Shown here piece after piece: positions 61,378 to 64,000 of a stretch of 64,000 bases of DNA. Each line of letters opens with the position of its first letter. Position 1 is the first letter of the stretch. The notes below the pieces were generated by a model that was given only the letters and a program-made list of their open reading frames with translations, was not told where the DNA came from and did no database searches. Source of the stretch: Bacillota bacterium (GTDB lineage Bacteria > Bacillota > Clostridia > Lachnospirales > Lachnospiraceae); the NCBI GenBank assembly GCA_023414355.1, contig JAEZOB010000038.1:5257-69256 (forward strand), given 5' to 3'. The translations under genes were made by a program, and so were the position numbers.

Positions 61378-62304
61378 TTAAGGTAAGAATTTTCCAGAAG
61401 AAAGATATAACTTGTACCATTCTTCATGAGTGAGATCGATTTTGCACGCCTCTGCCATTTCGGTAAGATGTACCGGATTCATAGTTCCTGCAATTACCTG
61501 CATCTTAGCCGGATGTCTAAGAATCCATGTAATCGCGATAGCTGCTTTAGTAACACCATACTGATCAGCTAATTCTCCAAGAACCTTGTTCATCTCTGGA
61601 AATTCAGGGTTATCGATAAACATACCCTGAAACATTCCATGCTGAAGTGGAGACCATGCCTGAATGGTAATATCATTTAGACGACAGTAATCAAGAGCAC
61701 CTCCATCACGCATAATTGACATATCTGTCGTTTTGTTGTTCATATATAAATCCTGATCGATCAACTGTGACTGCTCTAAAGAAAGCTGCAACTGGTTAAT
61801 CTTAAGAGGCTGTTTTACATATTTCTTCAATAATTCAATCTGCATAGGCATCGTATTGCTGACACCAAAATGGCGAACCTTTCCTGCGGCTTCAAGTTCA
61901 TCAAACGCTTCTGCAATCTGTTCTGGGTCATATAGCAAATCAGGTCTGTGTAATAGCAGAACATCAAGGTATTCCATTTTTAATCTCTTAAGAATTCCAT
62001 CGACACTTTCAATAATATTTGACTTTCTCCAGTCAAATATCTGCTTGTCAAACCTGAGACCACATTTTGACTGAATAATTAAGTCTTCACGTTTTACGTT
62101 GGTAAGAGCAATGGCATCACCGAATCTTGTTTCTGCTTCACCGTCACCATAACATGTGGCATGATCTATGAAGTTAATACCTAAATCATAGGCTGTCTGA
62201 ATCATATTTGCTGCAGCTTCTACTGAAAGCGCCGGCATACGCATACAGCCAAGTATAAGTCTGGATACATTTTCTAGTCCATTTGCGATATTTACTTTTT
62301 GCAT
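61378..62304 (-). CDS. Aldo/keto reductase
   Basis: A 308-residue NADPH-dependent reductase of the YdhF type. The catalytic set is the Asp in NFIDHATCYGDGEAE, the Tyr within it, Lys in IQSKCGLR and the His in LLLHRPDLL. The start has GGAGGGAG-like spacing from the promoter side, and transcription should begin from the MerR-type promoter. It reduces a sugar or small carbonyl; exact substrate unknown. It is the first gene before the xylanase. Confidence 0.9.
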   Translation of the reverse strand: MQKVNIANGLENVSRLILGCMRMPALSVEAAANMIQTAYDLGINFIDHATCYGDGEAETRFGDAIALTNVKREDLIIQSKCGLRFDKQIFDWRKSNIIESVDGILKRLKMEYLDVLLLHRPDLLYDPEQIAEAFDELEAAGKVRHFGVSNTMPMQIELLKKYVKQPLKINQLQLSLEQSQLIDQDLYMNNKTTDMSIMRDGGALDYCRLNDITIQAWSPLQHGMFQGMFIDNPEFPEMNKVLGELADQYGVTKAAIAITWILRHPAKMQVIAGTMNPVHLTEMAEACKIDLTHEEWYKLYLSSGKFLP

Positions 62305-62421
62305 CTTATTAGCTCCCTCCCTTCACTAAACCATCAATTTATAAATTGCTTCTACATCCTTTAGTTCAAGTATATAAAATCTTCCATTGTGAACCTCTCT
62401 AGTTTTTAGTATTATAAGTGT

Positions 62422-62452
62422 ATCATACAACTTAAAGCTAACTTTAATTCAA
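62422..62452 (-). promoter_or_regulatory. MerR-type promoter with 19-bp spacer upstream of the aldo/keto reductase
   Basis: Minus-strand TTGAAT (62447-62452) and TATGAT (62422-62427) are 19 bases apart, two more than usual. A perfect dyad TTAAAG-ctaa-CTTTAA (62432-62447) fills the spacer. That is the exact geometry MerR regulators act on by twisting the DNA. The MerR gene is divergent from this site. Confidence 0.75.
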
Positions 62453-62470
62453 GCTTTTTTTGGAGGAATT

Positions 62471-62872
62471 ATGTCCTATACAATTACTGAACTCTCAAAA
62501 ATGTTTCATTTACCAGCATCGACAATACGTTATTATGAAAAAATTGAGTTACTTGAAAACGTAGAGCATGTAAATAAATATCGTAGAGTCTACGACGAAT
62601 CACATGTAGATCGATTGAATGCTATAGAATGCTTTAAAAAAGCTCTTCTTCCTTTAGATGATATAAAAGCTTTTTTCACATATGAAAAAGACATGGTAGC
62701 CAATTCTGAGAAAATATTAGACATGATGAAAACTCAGGAAGAAAAAACTTTAGAAACCATGAAGGATTTAGAAGCAGGACTTACACATCTGCAGAAAAAA
62801 ATTCCTTACTACAGCTTGGTTAATGAAGCTATCAAAAATGATTCCCCATTACCAAACTGGAACGATTTATAA
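62471..62872 (+). CDS. MerR-family transcriptional regulator
   Basis: A 133-residue MerR protein. The winged helix YTITELSKMFHLPASTIRYYE opens the protein (split here at residues 3-23), followed by the RVYDESHVDRLNAIECFKK segment and a long coiled-coil dimer helix (about 80-118). There are no C-terminal cysteines, so it likely senses an organic signal or aldehyde rather than a metal. GGAGG precedes the ATG. It should control the divergent aldo/keto reductase promoter and perhaps itself. Confidence 0.92.
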   Translation: MSYTITELSKMFHLPASTIRYYEKIELLENVEHVNKYRRVYDESHVDRLNAIECFKKALLPLDDIKAFFTYEKDMVANSEKILDMMKTQEEKTLETMKDLEAGLTHLQKKIPYYSLVNEAIKNDSPLPNWNDL

Positions 62873-62888
62873 TACCATAATTAATGTA

Positions 62889-62936
62889 CCAGTAAGAAAC
62901 TTACAATGCACTCTCTGTGCCCTATTTACTTACTGG
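62889..62936. terminator. Hairpin between convergent MerR and nitroreductase genes
   Basis: CCAGTAAG (62889-62896) pairs with CTTACTGG (62929-62936), and an alternative GTAAG/CTTAC hairpin nests in it. T tracts are short on both sides, so it is a modest bidirectional terminator. Confidence 0.5.
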
Positions 62937-62948
62937 ATTTGGCTAAGA

Positions 62949-63536
62949 TTACTTAATATAAGTTACTCTATTTCCTGTTCTCTCAACAGATGATTTAACA
63001 GGCCTTCCATCATGGGTATCTGCATATCCCAAAGCTAGTGCTCCATATACTCGCTCATCTTCAGCCATGCCGAGATCTTTCATTGCGTCCAAAATAACAG
63101 GATTTTCATTTAACCACCTTAGCTGATTAATCCACACGCTTCCTAAGTCCAGCGCATTAGCCATTAACATCATATTCTCTAATGCACAAGCACAGTCTGC
63201 TATATTATTTCCATATTCTTTCTTATTCGCAGTAACAATAAGTACCGGGCAGCTATAGTGAAATACATAATTGCCTTTCTTCGATGCATTAATAGAATTT
63301 ACAAGAGATTTATAAGTATCCTCCCCAATTTCCATTTTAGCAAACTCTTCTCTGGCAAGTTCAGCCAAATTATCCAGCACCTGTTTCTTCTGAATTACAA
63401 TAAAATGAGTGCTTTGAGAATTCCCTCCACTTGGAGCATATCTTCCGGCCTCAACCACTTGATGAATCAGTTTTTCAGGTACCATTTCTTCTTTAAACTT
63501 TCGAGTACTTCTTCGGCTTTTAATAAAATCCAACAT
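62949..63536 (-). CDS. Nitroreductase-family protein
   Basis: A 195-residue FMN flavoprotein. The FMN site is FIKSRRSTRKFKEE at the N-terminus and APSGGNSQSTHFIVI (about residues 33-47), with GSVWINQLRW in the dimer region. The ATG at 63536 is supported by GAGGAATAAAC; the longer frame starting at 63620 is not. It lacks the ferredoxin domain some clostridial relatives have. The substrate is unknown. Confidence 0.87.
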   Translation of the reverse strand: MLDFIKSRRSTRKFKEEMVPEKLIHQVVEAGRYAPSGGNSQSTHFIVIQKKQVLDNLAELAREEFAKMEIGEDTYKSLVNSINASKKGNYVFHYSCPVLIVTANKKEYGNNIADCACALENMMLMANALDLGSVWINQLRWLNENPVILDAMKDLGMAEDERVYGALALGYADTHDGRPVKSSVERTGNRVTYIK

Positions 63537-64000
63537 ATGTTTATTCCTCACATTTTCAACCACGCTCACCATGATAAAATATCTGTTTTGCCATTCCACC
63601 ATATCTACAAACCACATCATTTAACCATAAAAGGAAAATAATACCTGTCAAATTTGATTTGAGGTCCACCACCGATGTATTTTCCTCTTTGACAATGTTG
63701 CCCTCGGAATACGATCTTGAGATCATAAATCTGTATTCTCCGTTTTGAAAGTCTCATTTGTCTGCTGTTTGACGTATTGATAAATATTCCTTTTGCCGAC
63801 CTCCCTTTTCTTAAATTAAATTCACAAAACACGATATAGTAATTGTAAGCCTAATCTCGAATAAAATCCATCAATTATTGCTCATTTATATAGGATTAGT
63901 CCTTGTGATTACTTGGTAAATATCCTTTTATATTATGTCGACTCTTTTTATCAGTAGTTCCATTCCTAACATACAAAAAAGGACTGGTTATCTACTAACC
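63537..64000. other. End of window without a recognisable gene
   Basis: AT-rich DNA. A 71-residue minus-strand frame (63617-63832) has no clear ribosome site, an odd composition and no family I can recognise, so I do not call it a gene. I see no tRNA, repeat or promoter of note. Confidence 0.5.

Noticed and set aside
63617..63832. 71-residue minus-strand frame near the right edge
   Set aside because: No ribosome site, no recognisable motif, and composition unlike nearby proteins; probably not coding.

Overview
The window reads as chromosomal DNA of a low-to-moderate G+C, Gram-positive anaerobe of the Clostridia, most likely a plant-polysaccharide-using member of the Lachnospiraceae. This is inferred from strong AGGAGG-type ribosome sites, the CdaA/CdaR pair, wall teichoic acid export and polymerisation genes, intracellular GH94 and GH10 enzymes, ferredoxin-style metabolism and oxygen-sensitive enzyme families. 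I see no rRNA, tRNA, CRISPR array, phage or insertion sequence. No marker fixes the species.

Layout. 0-5.7 kb: zinc-ribbon protein, QueH, a stand-alone receiver, HisC, a second aminotransferase, a HisJ-type phosphatase and a cytidylate-kinase-like protein. 5.8-10.9 kb: a full branched-chain amino-acid ABC transporter (livJ-livH-livM-livG-livF) with paired palindromic operators and a striking intercistronic double hairpin. 11-15 kb: an acidic zinc-ribbon protein, a divergent ClpX with a short upstream ORF, and an HtrA protease with an Asn-rich tail and a structured leader. 15.2-24.8 kb: cell-surface polymer genes, namely an initiating sugar-phosphate transferase, an LCP ligase and a teichoic-acid operon (GT2/glycerophosphotransferase fusion, tagG, tagH, tagD, two CDP-glycerol transferases). 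25-31 kb: leuA with a long leader holding a tiny Leu-rich peptide, then a c-di-AMP operon (two membrane proteins, cdaA, cdaR, an HPr). 31.3-40.5 kb: a six-gene catabolic operon (kinase, sialidase-fold protein, Fe-alcohol dehydrogenase, DapA-family aldolase, PdxA2-type dehydrogenase, SLC13 permease) with a divergent PrpR-like regulator whose AAA+ domain has lost its catalytic motifs. 40.6-47 kb: an ArsC/Spx-like protein, an esterase, a short UvrA-like ATPase and a GH94 disaccharide phosphorylase.

47.1-56.3 kb is the most unusual part. It is a nine-gene, tightly spaced operon: hypB, an 896-residue Fe-S/FAD oxidoreductase, hypA, a CooC-type nickel ATPase, two 2-hydroxyacyl-CoA-dehydratase-like subunits, their ASKHA activase, a 55-residue membrane protein and a 235-residue protein that resembles the A-cluster-bearing part of acetyl-CoA synthase. 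A divergent FadR-type GntR regulator with a palindrome in front of it flanks the operon. The gene set suggests an ATP-driven, very-low-potential reductase coupled to nickel delivery, with no hydrogenase or CO dehydrogenase gene in view. I know of no described system with this composition.

57-64 kb: LigB-family dioxygenase, two nitroreductases, and a MerR-controlled set (aldo/keto reductase, GH10 xylanase, frameshifted Gfo/Idh/MocA dehydrogenase) with a textbook 19-bp-spacer MerR promoter. Most genes are on the minus strand. Many starts were moved inward from the longest ORF on the basis of ribosome-binding sites.
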